In this document: positions 6,514-16,739 of the stretch, piece by piece
Layout: every line of letters begins with the position of its first letter
How positions within the stretch are numbered: the stretch's first letter is position 1
NCBI GenBank assembly: GCA_038227045.1
Contig: JBBRQD010000070.1
Location: 1-30,187, forward strand
Direction: 5' to 3'
Length of the DNA stretch: 30,187 bases
Origin: JANXLS01 sp038227045
GTDB taxonomy: Bacteria; Planctomycetota; SZUA-567; H5-PLA8
The notes under the pieces: model-generated
Database searches by the model: none
Told to the model about the DNA's origin: nothing
The model's input: the letters and a program-made list of their open reading frames with translations, nothing else
Program-made: the position numbers and the translations under genes

Positions 6514-8991
6514 ATGCGTGCCGCTTTAATTCTTGCGATTTCACTGTGCCTCGCCGTATCGGCGATCGCCGGACCGATGGTTCATCACATCGAGTACGTT
6601 ACGCCGCGCGCGGGCCAGCGCGGCACCGTCGTGGAGGTCACGATCGAAGGCGCATTTATCAAGGATGCGCGCGAGGTGCTTTTTTTCAGGCCGGGCATCA
6701 AGTGCATCGAGATCAAGGCGCTGCCGTCTTTGAAAGAACCGCGCATCGGGATTCATGGCGGCTTCATTCAAGACAAACTGCTGTGCCGTTTCGAGATCGC
6801 TCCGGATTGCCCGCTTGGGATGCATCCGTTCAAGCTGCGCACCGCGACGGAATTGACGATGCTGAGTACCTTTGCGGTCACCGGATTTCCGGTGATCGAC
6901 GAGGGCGAAGACAAACAGGGCGGCAACGATACGCTCAAGACCGCGAAAGCCGTGCCGCTCAATACATCTGTGCGAGGGCGTATCGATAACTCCAAGCTTG
7001 CCGATGTGGACATGTACCGCGTGACCGGGAAAGCGGGCACGCATCTGTCCGTCGAAGTCGATTCGGTGTGGCTCTCCGAAAAATATTATGGCGGTTCGGA
7101 GTTCGATCTCATGGTCCGGTTGCTCGATGCGGAAGGCCGCGAATTGGCGCGCAACGACGACAACCCGCTGCATCTGCAAGACCCGATTATTTCCACGATG
7201 CTGCCGCGCGATGGCGATTATATTGTCGAGATCAAGCAGCGCGTTTTCAACTCGGGGGACCATTGCAATTACCTCGCCCACATCGGCAGCAATACCCGCC
7301 CGCTTGCCGCGTATCCGGCCGGTGGCCCCGCGGGCAAGCCGTTGCTGACGACGCTGCTGGGCGATCCATCCGGCGAAATCAAAAAGACCATCGCGTTGCC
7401 GGCCACCGAGGGCGACTTTTCATTTTTTGACGACATGCCCTCTTTTCTGCCGATGCGCGTGAGCAGTTACGACAACGTTCTGGAGGACCGTGGCGCGAAA
7501 GAGACGCTGGTGAAAGCGTTGCCCGCGGCGCTCAATGGCATCATCGAGCAGCCGGGAGAAGTGGATAATTTCCGCCTCACGGTAAAGAAAGGCGAGCGCT
7601 GGCTTGTGCGCGTGTTCGCTCGCTCGCTCGGTACGCCGCTGGATCCGCGCATTGTGATCCGCCGCGCCGGTTCCGAAACGATTGAAATCGAAGGCGACGA
7701 CGCTTCGCATGAAGCACGCGGTTTGTATGCCATGTCGGGCCAGATTCAACGCAAAGAACAGATGGACCCATCCGTCGTGTGGGAACCGAAGGAGGACTGC
7801 GAATATGTGCTGTCCATCAGCGACATGCGCGGTTTCGGCGATGCGCTTTCGGTGTACCGCATCGAGATCGAGCCTGTCCGCAACGAAGTGAACACGTACA
7901 TTTCCGCGCGCGTGATCGACAGCGTCGAGTGCCCGCGGCTGACCGGCATCGCCATCCCGCAGGGCGACCGCTGGACCGTAAACGTCAATCTCTCCGAAGG
8001 CCAGGGCAATCGCTTCAAGGGCGAGATGGAACTCGCCGCGACCGGCCTGCCCAACGGCGTGCGCATGATTGCGCCGCGCATTCCCGCCGGCGCGAAACAG
8101 ACTCAGGCCCAATTTATCGCCGATGCCTCCATACCGCCGCAAGTTGCGCTGATTACGTTGCAAGTCAAAGCCGTCGATGGCACGCCGCTGGTCAGCCACT
8201 CTCAGCAGAGTTTTCCATTTCTGAATCATTCCGGCGGCCATGCGTGGCAATCGTTCGTGCTGGACCACTTTGCTCTGGCCGTCACCGATGCCGCGCCGTT
8301 TTCGGTTGATTTGGTGCAGCCGCAGATTCCGTTGTCGCAAAACGGCGAACTGGCGGTCCACTTGAAAGTTACGCGCAAGAATGGCTTCAACGATCCGCTG
8401 GAGTTTCAATGCGATTTTACGCCGCAGGGCGTGCAGAGCGAACCGACGGTGACGATCCCGGCGGGACAATCCGAGGCCATCATGCATCTCAGCGCGGACA
8501 CCAATGCCAAGCAGGGTAAATGGCAGCTCGCGGTCACCGCCTCGACAACGGGCGGTTCGTATTACCTTGGCGCCGGACGCATCCGCGCATCGACGAGCTT
8601 CATCGATCTGATTGTCGCCGAACCTTACGTGGCCTTGAAGAATCATCCGACCGCCGTGCGCCGCGGTGGGAAGGCGGAGATTGTCTGGGATGTTGAGAAC
8701 AAGAAGCCTTTCGACGGCGAAGCGGAGGCCATACTGCTCGGATTGCCGAAAGGGGTCAGCGTAGTGAGTGCGCCCAAACTCAAAGCGGGCGCTCCCAAAC
8801 TTGTCTTCGAGATTGCCGCGTCCGATGAAGCGTTGATGGGCCAATACAAAGAGCTGAGCTGTGAAATCGTGGTGAAAGAACGCGGTCAGGAAATTCGCCA
8901 GCGCAGCGGCAAAGGCATCCTGCGTGTCGATCCCGCGCTGGCCTCGGCGACAACCACTCAAGCGGCGGTGCCGCTTCCGAATGCGAGATAA
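6514..8991 (+). CDS. Secreted PPC (pre-peptidase C-terminal) domain repeat protein
   Basis: ATG 6514 gives 825 residues beginning with a clean signal peptide (MRAALILAISLCLAVSAIAG). In-frame starts at 6457 and 6473 would put extra residues before the signal and have no better ribosome site. After an immunoglobulin-like N-terminal domain, residues about 145-275 form a PPC domain: DTLKTAKAVPL, then DVDMYRVTGKAG, ending PRDGDYIVEIKQ. A second PPC-like unit spans about 335-460 (VDNFRLTVKKGERWLVRV). The C-terminal part has repeated beta-sandwich-like segments. No protease or other catalytic domain is seen, so it is probably a binding or structural protein. The 49-nt gap from the DUF1501 stop and the 3-nt gap to the next gene support one operon. 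Proteins of this kind are regular partners of DUF1501/DUF1553 genes in PVC bacteria. Confidence 0.85.
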   Translation: MRAALILAISLCLAVSAIAGPMVHHIEYVTPRAGQRGTVVEVTIEGAFIKDAREVLFFRPGIKCIEIKALPSLKEPRIGIHGGFIQDKLLCRFEIAPDCPLGMHPFKLRTATELTMLSTFAVTGFPVIDEGEDKQGGNDTLKTAKAVPLNTSVRGRIDNSKLADVDMYRVTGKAGTHLSVEVDSVWLSEKYYGGSEFDLMVRLLDAEGRELARNDDNPLHLQDPIISTMLPRDGDYIVEIKQRVFNSGDHCNYLAHIGSNTRPLAAYPAGGPAGKPLLTTLLGDPSGEIKKTIALPATEGDFSFFDDMPSFLPMRVSSYDNVLEDRGAKETLVKALPAALNGIIEQPGEVDNFRLTVKKGERWLVRVFARSLGTPLDPRIVIRRAGSETIEIEGDDASHEARGLYAMSGQIQRKEQMDPSVVWEPKEDCEYVLSISDMRGFGDALSVYRIEIEPVRNEVNTYISARVIDSVECPRLTGIAIPQGDRWTVNVNLSEGQGNRFKGEMELAATGLPNGVRMIAPRIPAGAKQTQAQFIADASIPPQVALITLQVKAVDGTPLVSHSQQSFPFLNHSGGHAWQSFVLDHFALAVTDAAPFSVDLVQPQIPLSQNGELAVHLKVTRKNGFNDPLEFQCDFTPQGVQSEPTVTIPAGQSEAIMHLSADTNAKQGKWQLAVTASTTGGSYYLGAGRIRASTSFIDLIVAEPYVALKNHPTAVRRGGKAEIVWDVENKKPFDGEAEAILLGLPKGVSVVSAPKLKAGAPKLVFEIAASDEALMGQYKELSCEIVVKERGQEIRQRSGKGILRVDPALASATTTQAAVPLPNAR

Positions 8992-8994
8992 ACG

Positions 8995-11217
8995 ATGGTC
9001 TCAAAAGCATTTTTGTTATTTACCTGTCTCACGCTGATCGCGTCCGGACCTCTTGCCGTATCCGAAGAGGCCGTTCAAGCGCCCAGCTTTCGCCGCGACG
9101 TCATGCCGGTGTTTTTTCGCGCGACTTGCAACACGGGAACCTGTCACGGTTCGGCGCGCGGAAAAGACGGGTTCATGCTGTCGCTGTTCGGCTATGACGC
9201 GAAGGGCGATTACTACCGTATCACGCAGGAACTGGTGGGGCGGAGAGTGAATCTGGCGGTGCCGGAGCAGAGTCTTCTGTTGCTGAAAGCCACGGGCAAA
9301 GTGCCGCACACGGGCGGCGAACGGTTCACGAAAGACTCCCCTTATTATAAAACGCTGTTGAGCTGGATTGAAGCGGGCGCGCTGGACGATTCCGCGGCGG
9401 TGCCGCTGCCGGTGGAAATCACACTGGCGCCCGAGCGCATGGTATTCGAAGGCGGCAAAGGCTCGGAGCAAGTGACGGTGACCGCGCGCTATTCGGACGG
9501 ATCGAAACGGGACGTCACCGACCTCGCGCTCTTCGCGACGAACAACCCCAGCACGGCGGCGATCAGCAAGACTGGCCTCGTGACCGCGGGCGGGCGCGGC
9601 GATACATTTGTTTTCGCGCGCTTCAACCGTTTCACGATCGGTTCGGAAGTCATCGTGCTGCCGGACGATAAGAATTACCAGTGGACGAACCCGCCGGTGC
9701 AGAACGAATTCGATGGGATCGTGTATGACCGGCTGCAAAAGCTGCGGCTGTTGCCGTCGGAGTTGTGCGACGACGAAACTTTCTTGCGCCGCGTGACACT
9801 GGATCTCGCCGGCACACTGCCCAGCCTGGAGGAGTATCGCGCGTTTATTGCGGACACGTCCAAGGACAAACGCACGGCGCTGGTGGACCGACTCATTAAG
9901 AGCGATGGATTTACAGACCTGTGGACCGATCTGTGGGCCGAAATGCTACGCGTCAAGGGCGGCGGTTACGCGCCGACGGCCACCGATACGAAAGCGGCGG
10001 AGGTTTACTACGAATGGATTCACGATCAGATGGCGCAGAACCGCCCGCTGAATGAATTCATTTCCGATCAAGTCACCAGTACCGGCAGCAACCTCACCAA
10101 TGGGCCGGCGAACTTCTATACCATGCTCGTGCATGACACGAAATTCACGCCGAAGAATTTCGCCTCGGATTTTTCGCAGCTTCTCACGGGCGTGCGCATC
10201 CAATGCGCCGAATGCCACAACCATCCTTTCGACCGCTGGACGCAGGACGACTACTATGGATGGGTGAGTTTCTTCACCGGCATCAAACGCAAACAAGGTT
10301 CCGAGCCGCGCGAGTTTTATATTTACAACGACATGGCTGCTGCGCCGGCGAAGCATCTCGTCGATGAGCGCCCGATGCCGGCCACCGTGCTCGGCGGCGA
10401 AGCGCCCGTGCCCAAAGGGGTCGATCCGCGCAAGGCGCTTGCGGCGTGGCTCACTTCCCCGAAGAACGAACTTTTTGCGCACAATCTGGCGAACCGCATC
10501 TGGGCGCATTTCATGGGCCGGGGTCTGGTCGAGCCGCTTGACGACATGCGCGTCAGCAATCCGCCGACAAACAAACCGCTGCTCGACTGCCTCGCGAAGC
10601 GCCTGGCCGATTCGGGCTTCAATTTGCGGGCGCTCGCGCGCGATATCTGTACCTCGCGCATCTATCAACTATCCGCCAGGCCGAACAAGACAAACGCCAC
10701 CGACGAGCGCCAATTCTCGCGCTCGCAATTGCGCCGCTTGAGAGCCGACGTGTTGCTGGATTCCATCGTGAAAGCCACGGACGGCGAGCGCTCCTTCAGC
10801 TCTTTTCCAAAGGGCATCAAGGCGGTTCAACAGTACCCGCGATCGAGCGGCGATACGACAGGTGCGATGACGGGCGATCCGTTCTTCACGACGTTCGGCC
10901 GCGCCGGACGAGCCACGGTGTGTGCGTGCGATACGAAGATGGAACCGACGCTGTCGCAAACGCTGCACTTCATTGCCGGCGACACGATGCAGGCACAGAT
11001 GGGCGCGGGCCGAGTGGTGCCGAAAGCGATCGAAGCGAATCGTCCGCCGGAAGCGATAATCGAGGAACTGTACATCCGCGCGCTGTCGCGCAAACCCGAC
11101 GCGGCGGAGCTCAAGGCGTTGCTCGAAATGGTTGGCACGAATACCAAAGATCGCAAGGTTTATGAAGATATTTTCTGGAGCCTGTTGACGTCGAGCGAGT
11201 TTATCTTCAATCATTAG
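8995..11217 (+). CDS. DUF1549/DUF1553 protein with N-terminal cytochrome-like and Ig-like domains
   Basis: This 740-residue secreted protein starts at ATG 8995, 3 nt after the previous stop. Residues 1-25 are a signal peptide. A cytochrome-like segment follows, with a CX4CH motif (Cys45, Cys50, His51) and then GSARGKDGFMLSLFGYD, the pattern usual in planctomycete-type cytochrome domains. Residues about 140-225 are a bacterial Ig-like (Big2) domain (VTVTARYSDGSKRDVTD). The DUF1549 region begins near 240 (FDGIVYDRL, RRVTLDLAGTLPS) and contains a canonical CAECH heme-type motif at Cys404-His408, in CAECHNHPFDRW. DUF1553 follows (NLANRIWAHFMGRGLVEP and TSRIYQLS). Order and length are typical of the family. 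Function is unproven; a periplasmic redox role with the neighbouring DUF1501 protein and cytochrome is the usual inference. Confidence 0.93.
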   Translation: MVSKAFLLFTCLTLIASGPLAVSEEAVQAPSFRRDVMPVFFRATCNTGTCHGSARGKDGFMLSLFGYDAKGDYYRITQELVGRRVNLAVPEQSLLLLKATGKVPHTGGERFTKDSPYYKTLLSWIEAGALDDSAAVPLPVEITLAPERMVFEGGKGSEQVTVTARYSDGSKRDVTDLALFATNNPSTAAISKTGLVTAGGRGDTFVFARFNRFTIGSEVIVLPDDKNYQWTNPPVQNEFDGIVYDRLQKLRLLPSELCDDETFLRRVTLDLAGTLPSLEEYRAFIADTSKDKRTALVDRLIKSDGFTDLWTDLWAEMLRVKGGGYAPTATDTKAAEVYYEWIHDQMAQNRPLNEFISDQVTSTGSNLTNGPANFYTMLVHDTKFTPKNFASDFSQLLTGVRIQCAECHNHPFDRWTQDDYYGWVSFFTGIKRKQGSEPREFYIYNDMAAAPAKHLVDERPMPATVLGGEAPVPKGVDPRKALAAWLTSPKNELFAHNLANRIWAHFMGRGLVEPLDDMRVSNPPTNKPLLDCLAKRLADSGFNLRALARDICTSRIYQLSARPNKTNATDERQFSRSQLRRLRADVLLDSIVKATDGERSFSSFPKGIKAVQQYPRSSGDTTGAMTGDPFFTTFGRAGRATVCACDTKMEPTLSQTLHFIAGDTMQAQMGAGRVVPKAIEANRPPEAIIEELYIRALSRKPDAAELKALLEMVGTNTKDRKVYEDIFWSLLTSSEFIFNH

Positions 11218-11233
11218 AATCGGAATTGTGTCC

Positions 11234-12619
11234 ATGCGTCTCGTGTTTCCATTGCTCTTTCTTTATCTCGCGACGAATGCTTTCGCCGCTGAACCTGTCA
11301 TCACGTATGACGAGCACATCAAGCCGATTTTTCGTGAGCATTGCCTGAAATGTCACGGCGAAGATGAGCATAAGGCCGGCCTTAATCTCTCCACTCATGC
11401 CACGGTGTTGAAGGGCGGCAGCGGCGGCGCGGCGGTCGTTGCGGGGCGCGCGAGCACGAGTTTGTTGTTCAAGGCTATCACCGATACTGACGACGAAAGC
11501 CGCATGCCGCCGAAGAAAGCGCCGCTTCCAGCCGCGCAGATCGAACTTATTCGCACGTGGATCCAAACAGGACTGCGCGAATCTTCGGAGAGCCAGTCGC
11601 TCGCCGCGGCGCGTGACATCGGATTCAAACCCGTTGCGAACGCGGCGGCAAAGGTTGACGGCCCGCCACCGATGCCGGAAAAACTGCCGCCGTTCACGGC
11701 ACCGGTCACCAAACGTCCGCTGCCTGTCGTTGCCATGGCTGCAAGCCCGACGGCGCCGTTGCTCGCGGTCGCCGGCCAGGAGTATGTGCGGCTCATCGAT
11801 CTGAACACACAGCAACCGCTCGGCGCGCTGCCGTTTCCGGAAGGCCAGCCGAACGTCATTCGGTTCAGCCACGATGGCCAGGTGCTGATGGTCGCGGGCG
11901 GCAAGCCGGTGCAATCCGGCTGTGTCGTGCTGTACGACGTTCGCAGCGGCAAGCGGCTCACCAGCGTAGGCGATGAAACCGATGCCGTGCTCGCCGCGGA
12001 CCTCAGTCCCGATCAGAAACTCATCGCGCTCGGAGGCTCGGGCAAAGTCGTGAAAGTCTATGGCACGACTGATGGCAAGCTGCGCTATAAGCTCACCAAG
12101 CACACTGACTGGATTACGGCCGTGGCGTTTAGCCCCGACGGCAGCAAGCTTGCCAGCGCGGACCGTGCCGGCGGTATTATTCTTTGGGACACCGCCAGCG
12201 GCGGCATTCTGCTCACACTGGCGGAACACAAAGCGGCAGTGCGCGCGCTCGCGTGGCGCGGCGACAGCCGCATGCTCGCAAGCGGCGGCGAGGATGGCCA
12301 GCTTGTCTGGTGGGATGTGCAGGACGGCTGGCCCGCGATCCTGAACAACAACGCGCATCCGCCCGCGCGCGCCACGGGGGTGTACGGCAAAATTCCCAAC
12401 GGCGTCATCGCGCTCGCGTTTGGCCCCGCCGGTGAATTGCTCAGCGCGGGCCGCGATCGGCAAGTGCGGCTTTGGGCAGCCGACGGCAAGGCGCTGCGCG
12501 CGTTTCCCAACGATGCGTCGCTGCCCCTTCAAGCGGCCATCCGAAACGACGGAAAGACTTTCGTCGCGGGCGATGCAGCGGGGCAACTGCATTTTTGGGC
12601 TGGAAACGCAAAGCCTTAA
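11234..12619 (+). CDS. c-type cytochrome domain fused to WD40 propeller
   Basis: ATG 11234 gives 461 residues; a GTG two codons earlier (11228) is possible. The signal peptide is MRLVFPLLFLYLATNAFA. One heme-binding CLKCHG motif (Cys37, Cys40, His41) is followed by Met91 in SRMPPKKAPL, a likely distal ligand, as in planctomycete cytochrome C domains. From about residue 150 come WD40/YVTN-like repeats; the clearest is HTDWITAVAFSPDGSKLASA from residue 290, closing IILWD. The protein is last in the operon, 16 nt after the DUF1553 gene. It is likely a periplasmic electron-transfer protein with a propeller for partner binding. The redox partner is unknown. Confidence 0.93.
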   Translation: MRLVFPLLFLYLATNAFAAEPVITYDEHIKPIFREHCLKCHGEDEHKAGLNLSTHATVLKGGSGGAAVVAGRASTSLLFKAITDTDDESRMPPKKAPLPAAQIELIRTWIQTGLRESSESQSLAAARDIGFKPVANAAAKVDGPPPMPEKLPPFTAPVTKRPLPVVAMAASPTAPLLAVAGQEYVRLIDLNTQQPLGALPFPEGQPNVIRFSHDGQVLMVAGGKPVQSGCVVLYDVRSGKRLTSVGDETDAVLAADLSPDQKLIALGGSGKVVKVYGTTDGKLRYKLTKHTDWITAVAFSPDGSKLASADRAGGIILWDTASGGILLTLAEHKAAVRALAWRGDSRMLASGGEDGQLVWWDVQDGWPAILNNNAHPPARATGVYGKIPNGVIALAFGPAGELLSAGRDRQVRLWAADGKALRAFPNDASLPLQAAIRNDGKTFVAGDAAGQLHFWAGNAKP

Positions 12620-12756
12620 AACATCCTTTGCTAAAAAATTAAATTTAAGCACTTTGGTGTGACTGGCGGCTACGCCATCTGTAGTACAATCACCATTTGC
12701 GGAACCAGCCGTCGTAAACCGGCGCGCCCGATTTTTTTGGCACGAATCTATGTTGC

Positions 12757-12785
12757 TGGACAAGCGTCTTAACATAATCTATAAG
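12757..12785 (+). promoter_or_regulatory. Sigma-70-like promoter candidate for the TPR operon
   Basis: TGGACA (12757-12762), a 17-nt spacer and TATAAG (12780-12785) differ from the consensus hexamers by one base each. The site lies in the 230-bp gap between the cytochrome-WD40 gene and the TPR gene, 65 nt before the chosen start. The rest of the gap (12620-12756) holds no gene, and no clear terminator was seen there. Confidence 0.5.
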
Positions 12786-12850
12786 AGAAAAATGCTCATT
12801 TTTTACGGTGCCGCCGCCGCTCGATGCACACAGAAACGCCGGAGATCGGC

Positions 12851-15800
12851 ATGAGAACCACTACTTTGCGCAGCCTATTGCCTAGCCTCGTTTTTTTTTC
12901 CATTGCGAATGGAGTGCTGCCGTCGGCATTCACCGGGGAAACGCCCGCTCCGCCTCCCGCACCTGTACCTGCACCCGTACCGGCACCCGCGCCAGCGCCA
13001 GCCCAGCCTCCCAGCGCGGATGCCGCAGGCTTGGCCATTTTGGATACGGGCCGGCACGCTTACAATGACGGAAAGTTTGACGTCTCCGCCGAACGCTTTC
13101 GCGAATTTCTCAAACTGAATGCGCAGAAGAAGGAAGCGCCGGCCGCGAATTACGGCCTGGCGCTGTCGCTGCTTGAGTTGCCGCAGAAAGATTACGCTGC
13201 CGTCATCGTCGCGCTGCAACCTGTTTTGGGCCAGCCCGATTCTTCCGATCGTCCTATTGCGCTCTATCATCTGGCGTCGTGCCAACGGAAGCTGGGGTTG
13301 CTGGCGCTGGAACAGGCCATTGCAAAACCCACTGAAGCCGCCGCTCTTCGCAAGAGCGCGATCGACCAGTTTGCCGAGGCGGCGAAAAACTTTGCTGCCG
13401 CGGCGGATGCGTTCGCGGGACAAGGGAAGGCCAAGGCTGTTGCCGATGCGGCCAGCGATCGCGAATGGATACTGCGCAGCCGCTGCGACCAATGCGACAT
13501 GCTCTTGCGGCTCGACAAGAATAAGGAGGTCGTCGAGCTTGCGCAAAAATCAATCGCCGATAAAGAGTATGTCAAAATTGCATTCCGCGAACTCGCCATT
13601 TACCAGTCCGGTTGCGCCAGTTTTGCACTGAAAGATTATCTTTCCGCCGGCCGCGCGCTGAGTCAACTGGCACCGTTTGAACAAGTGTTTGGAAACCACG
13701 CGCGCTATCTGCTCAGCCGGACGCACCATCTTGCCGGCGAGAATCCGGAGGCCATCGCGGGTTACAAAGCGCTGCTGGCGGATTATGAGGCGCTGAAGAA
13801 AACAGCCGGTGAAGCGATGAAAAACCCCGCGGTGTTGAAACCGGACGACCGGACTCGTTTCGAAACATTACTCAAGCCGCCGCCGGACTATAATGCTCGC
13901 GCGACATTCCACAGCGCGCTGCTTGCGGCCGAAGCGGGTGAATTCACCGAAGCGTTGACCGGTTTCACGGCGTTCGTGACGCTGTTTCCGGCCCACCCCC
14001 TTATAGATGAGGCGAAGCTGCGCCAGGGATTCTGTTTCGTTCAGGCGCGCAACTTCCCCGAGGCGGTCAAAGTTCTTCAGCCGCTGCAGAATCATCCTCA
14101 ATTGGGCGACCGAGCGATGGGCTGGTTTGCGCGCTCGCAAGTCGGCGCGGCGGATCCGAACAATGCGCCAGCCTTTGATCCGATTGCGAAAGGGGCGATC
14201 GATATTTTTGGCAAAGCGGCGGAGAAGGCCAAAGCCTTTGGCCCGTCGGATTCGGACGCAAAAGATCGCCGTGGAGATCTTCTGTTGGAAATGGGCGACA
14301 CGCAGCAGGCGGCGCGCATGTACAAAGAAGCGGCTGCGACTTATGACAAAGTGTGCGCCGAGTTCGGCACGTCCGAGCGCTCAGAAATGGCTCTGGAACG
14401 GCAAGTGACGGCGCTGCATTTGGCGGGACTGTATAAGGAGTCGGACGACCTGTGTCAGAAGTTCGAGCAGACCTATCCCAAAAGCATGTTGCTGGCCGCG
14501 GTGCTGTTTCGCGGAGCCGACAATGCCTGTCTGTCCGCAATGGCTGCCGCCAACGATCCCAAGGCGAACGAAAACCGTGCAGCGTGGGAGAAAAAATTCG
14601 ACGTGGCCATCGGCCGTTACCAGCGCCTGCTTGCGAAATACCCCGAGTATTCCTACGTCAACCTCGCGCGATACGGATTGGGCACCGCGCAGTATAAACG
14701 GGGATTGCCCGCCGATGCCCATGCAACGCTCTACGCAATTCTCGAGGCCGAGCGCAACGGCGAACTGGCGCCGGTCAATTACATGCTGGGCGACTGTCTC
14801 ATCCGCCAATTTCCCGCCGAAACAGACGATGCTTTACAGGCCGCTCAACTGATCGACAAGGCAGAACAAGCCGCACGGCTGCTTGATAAATATGCCGGAT
14901 CCCAGGGCAAAACGCCGCAGGCCGCCGATGCTCTTCTGAAGCTCGCCCACTGTTACCAGCGCATGGCCACGATTGTCGTCGATCCGGTTGAACGGGGGAA
15001 GATTCTCGCGCAGACGCGGGCGATCTACGAGAAGATACTCAATGAACTTGGCAACACCCCGACGATGCCCTACGCGGTGCTGGAACGGGCGCGCTGCATT
15101 GCGCTGCAAGGAGACATTGGAGGCGCGATTAATGAGTACAATCGCTTCAACGCCGATCCGCTGAAGCAACATCCCGTCGCACCCACGGCACTGATCCGGA
15201 TGTCAACGTTGATGCGGACGCAAAACCGGCAGGCCGAAGCGGTGAATTTGATGGTCGAATGCCGGAAGCGCTATGAAGAAGCGCTCAAGAAAGATCCGCT
15301 GCGGAGCGAATGGATTCCACAGATTCAATATGAGCACGGGTTGGCGTTGAAGGATTCTGCAAAGGTTGCCGAGGCGCGCGCGATTTTTGAGGCGATCGTC
15401 AAGCAGTTCGAAAAGAGTCCGGACGCCGCCCGCGCCCAGTGGCGCGCCGGGCAATGCCGCCGCGAGGAATTGCAGGCGGCGCTGGCCGCCGGATATGTGG
15501 CTCAAAAGAAGCCGGGGGCCAAACCTGAAGAGCTTGCGGCGGCCAACAAGGCCGTTGCCGACAGCCTCGCAGGATTGCGCCAGACGGCGGAATTGTTGAA
15601 GTCCGAAGCGGCGCGGCTCGCACCCGTTGCGCCTAATGCGAAAGCCAGCGAATCGCATGTGCGGATGCTGTATGAAGCGGCGTGGTGCTATCGCGCACTG
15701 GCTGAAACGGAGATCGACGCCGTGCGCCAAACGATGGCAGCGAAAACAGTTTCAGCAGTTCTCGAAAAAATGAAGAAGACCGCGCCTCCGAATCAGCCAT

Positions 15801-16735
15801 TGCCTGCGTTGGCCGGACCGATCGTTGACTTGAGCGAAATTCCACCGCAGCCCAGCGAAAAGGCGGCGCAAGATCAATATGCCGCGTTACTGGCCGTGTC
15901 AGCTCCGGCCGGACTCTCCGGACGCGCGCGGCTGGAACTCGCGGAACTGCAAGCTCAACGCGGGCAGAACGACGCGGCGCTTGAACTGCTGGTGACTGCG
16001 CTGGAAGATGCGCCGCCGCCGGAACTCTCCGAGCGTCTCAAACTGCGCATTGCATCCTGTCTGATTGCGAAAGAAGAAGGAAAACTGGCGCTGGCGCAAA
16101 CGCAGGCGGTGATCAAGAATCCGGCCAGCGTCGTGATGGGCGAAGCCGTATTGCTGACCGGGGAAGCCTTCGTACAAAGCAAAGACTGGCCCAATGCCAT
16201 CGCGCAGTTCGTGGCGTTTCGCGATAAAGATCCGTTCCGCAACATGGGTGCCGTGACCGAGCGCGCGCTGTTGCGGTTGAGTTACAGTCTGGCGCAGACA
16301 CTAAAGTGGGACGAGAGCCGGCAGGCGTTGGAAATGTTCGTGCAGAAGTTCCCACAAAGCGCTTCCGTTCCCGACGCCTTCTTTGGAATCGGGACGGCGT
16401 GGCAGAATGCCAACAACCTTGACAACGCGTACAATGCGTTCGCTGAAGTGACGAAACGGAGCGCCTCCGACACGGCTGTCCGGGCGCAACTTCAGATGGG
16501 CAAGTGCCGCCTCGCGCAGAAGAAGTATCCCGAGGCGTTGAAAGAGTTGCTGGCCGTCACGACGAATTACGACAATCGCGACATCAGCGCCGAAGCATTT
16601 TGCGAGGCCGGACAAGTTTACCAGGAACAAAAGTTGCCCGTGGAAGCGACAAAAATGTGGCAGCGCGTGGTCGTGGATTATGCCGAAAGCAAATGGGTTG
16701 AGACGGCCAAGAAACGTCTCGCCGGGAACAAATAG
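12851..16735 (+). CDS. Large secreted TPR-repeat protein
   Basis: ATG 12851 is chosen because GGAG (12841-12844) lies 6 nt upstream; ATG 12824 would add nine residues before the signal. The 1294-residue product has a signal peptide (residues 1-30), then a Pro/Ala/Val linker (about 32-58) suggesting a flexible tether through the envelope. The remainder is helical. It has many TPR-type pairs, for example AGEFTEALTGFTAFVTLFP, YPEALKELLAVTTNY and DWPNAIAQFVAFRDKDPF. The repeat style resembles BamD/YbgF-like periplasmic TPR proteins but the protein is far longer. No catalytic domain is visible. It is followed after 4 nt by the composite FG-GAP/PQQ gene, so it is likely the scaffold for that protein. 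Confidence 0.85.
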   Translation: MRTTTLRSLLPSLVFFSIANGVLPSAFTGETPAPPPAPVPAPVPAPAPAPAQPPSADAAGLAILDTGRHAYNDGKFDVSAERFREFLKLNAQKKEAPAANYGLALSLLELPQKDYAAVIVALQPVLGQPDSSDRPIALYHLASCQRKLGLLALEQAIAKPTEAAALRKSAIDQFAEAAKNFAAAADAFAGQGKAKAVADAASDREWILRSRCDQCDMLLRLDKNKEVVELAQKSIADKEYVKIAFRELAIYQSGCASFALKDYLSAGRALSQLAPFEQVFGNHARYLLSRTHHLAGENPEAIAGYKALLADYEALKKTAGEAMKNPAVLKPDDRTRFETLLKPPPDYNARATFHSALLAAEAGEFTEALTGFTAFVTLFPAHPLIDEAKLRQGFCFVQARNFPEAVKVLQPLQNHPQLGDRAMGWFARSQVGAADPNNAPAFDPIAKGAIDIFGKAAEKAKAFGPSDSDAKDRRGDLLLEMGDTQQAARMYKEAAATYDKVCAEFGTSERSEMALERQVTALHLAGLYKESDDLCQKFEQTYPKSMLLAAVLFRGADNACLSAMAAANDPKANENRAAWEKKFDVAIGRYQRLLAKYPEYSYVNLARYGLGTAQYKRGLPADAHATLYAILEAERNGELAPVNYMLGDCLIRQFPAETDDALQAAQLIDKAEQAARLLDKYAGSQGKTPQAADALLKLAHCYQRMATIVVDPVERGKILAQTRAIYEKILNELGNTPTMPYAVLERARCIALQGDIGGAINEYNRFNADPLKQHPVAPTALIRMSTLMRTQNRQAEAVNLMVECRKRYEEALKKDPLRSEWIPQIQYEHGLALKDSAKVAEARAIFEAIVKQFEKSPDAARAQWRAGQCRREELQAALAAGYVAQKKPGAKPEELAAANKAVADSLAGLRQTAELLKSEAARLAPVAPNAKASESHVRMLYEAAWCYRALAETEIDAVRQTMAAKTVSAVLEKMKKTAPPNQPLPALAGPIVDLSEIPPQPSEKAAQDQYAALLAVSAPAGLSGRARLELAELQAQRGQNDAALELLVTALEDAPPPELSERLKLRIASCLIAKEEGKLALAQTQAVIKNPASVVMGEAVLLTGEAFVQSKDWPNAIAQFVAFRDKDPFRNMGAVTERALLRLSYSLAQTLKWDESRQALEMFVQKFPQSASVPDAFFGIGTAWQNANNLDNAYNAFAEVTKRSASDTAVRAQLQMGKCRLAQKKYPEALKELLAVTTNYDNRDISAEAFCEAGQVYQEQKLPVEATKMWQRVVVDYAESKWVETAKKRLAGNK

Positions 16736-16739
16736 GCCT

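Noticed and set aside
7420..8961. 513-codon minus-strand open frame across the PPC gene
   Set aside because: Basic, low-complexity translation with no domain, antisense to a well-supported secreted protein; a shadow of codon bias.
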